Below are positions 5,345 through 5,429 of a stretch of 5,429 nucleotides of DNA, piece by piece (within the stretch, counting starts at the first letter, position 1; each line of letters begins with the position of its first letter). Under the pieces are notes generated by a model that had not been told where the DNA came from, ran no database searches, and was given only the letters and a program-made list of their open reading frames with translations. The DNA is from an uncultured Eubacteriales bacterium. Its GTDB lineage: Bacteria > Bacillota > Clostridia > Oscillospirales > Acutalibacteraceae. The stretch is taken from positions 1 to 5,429 of the forward strand of contig ONRO01000411.1 in the NCBI GenBank assembly GCA_900320235.1, given 5' to 3'. A program made the position numbers and the translations under genes.

Positions 5345-5417
5345 CGTAAGGCGTTCCCTTACGGAAACGCACCAAAAGAAAGGAACCACAAGAGGAAGGG
5401 CTTTGGCCCCTCCTCTT
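5345..5417 (+). repeat. Repeat copy B, module 1 with two strong hairpins
   Basis: Bases 5348-5388 match 2269-2309 at 33 of 41 positions, including the identical 13-mer at 5359-5371. Two stems are visible. GCGTTCCC (5351-5358) pairs with GGAAACGC (5363-5370) with one mismatch around TTAC; a competing 7-bp stem joins 5345-5351 with 5357-5363. The 12-bp stem 5390-5401 / 5406-5417, with one mismatch around TTTG, follows. The first stem is not conserved in copy A; the second is reduced to about 4 bp there. Confidence 0.65.
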
Positions 5418-5429
5418 AAGGTCCCTCTC

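Larger units (their letters stand above)
5021..5429. other. Gene-free stretch after the amidase gene, open at the window edge
   Basis: No coding region is visible on either strand. The first 80 bases are AT-rich and carry a weak 7-bp inverted repeat (GTTTTGT 5030-5036 with ACAAAAC 5074-5080). From 5103 on, the stretch consists of repeat copy B: GC-rich module, core, GC hairpins, then module 1. The similarity is still continuing where the window ends. Confidence 0.7.

Overview
The window looks like a chromosomal segment of a low-to-medium GC anaerobic Firmicute. The type-2 PyrF, the clostridial-type MiaB cysteine motif (YGCQQN), the CwlD-like amidase and the strong Shine-Dalgarno sequences point to class Clostridia, most likely a Ruminococcus-like member of the Oscillospiraceae. 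That placement is inferred from protein style only, not from a search.

Layout from left to right: the 3' end of pyrF (1-543, +); an intergenic stretch with a strong hairpin (619-648) whose T-tract lies on the minus-strand side; a DegV-family gene (713-1588, +); a convergent mntP manganese exporter (1592-2161, -) ending only 3 bp from the degV stop; a 420-bp gene-free stretch holding a mosaic repeat (copy A), a possible terminator and the probable miaB promoter; miaB (2606-4015, +) with a strong intrinsic terminator; a 215-bp leader with two hairpins; a CwlD-type membrane-anchored N-acetylmuramoyl-L-alanine amidase (4295-5020, +); and a second gene-free stretch of about 400 bp, open at the window edge, holding a rearranged copy of the same repeat (copy B).

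The genes are ordinary housekeeping functions: pyrimidine synthesis, a fatty-acid-binding protein, Mn2+ efflux, tRNA hypermodification and peptidoglycan hydrolysis. They do not form one pathway. The unexplained part is the non-coding DNA. Copies A and B share three modules (a TTACGGAAACGCA module, an approx. 71-bp core at about 87% identity, and a GC-rich module) in a different order. The degV/mntP pair has no obvious terminator at its junction; the nearest candidates lie beyond the opposite gene, which suggests mutual antisense transcription. I see no defence system, CRISPR array, transposase, tRNA or rRNA.
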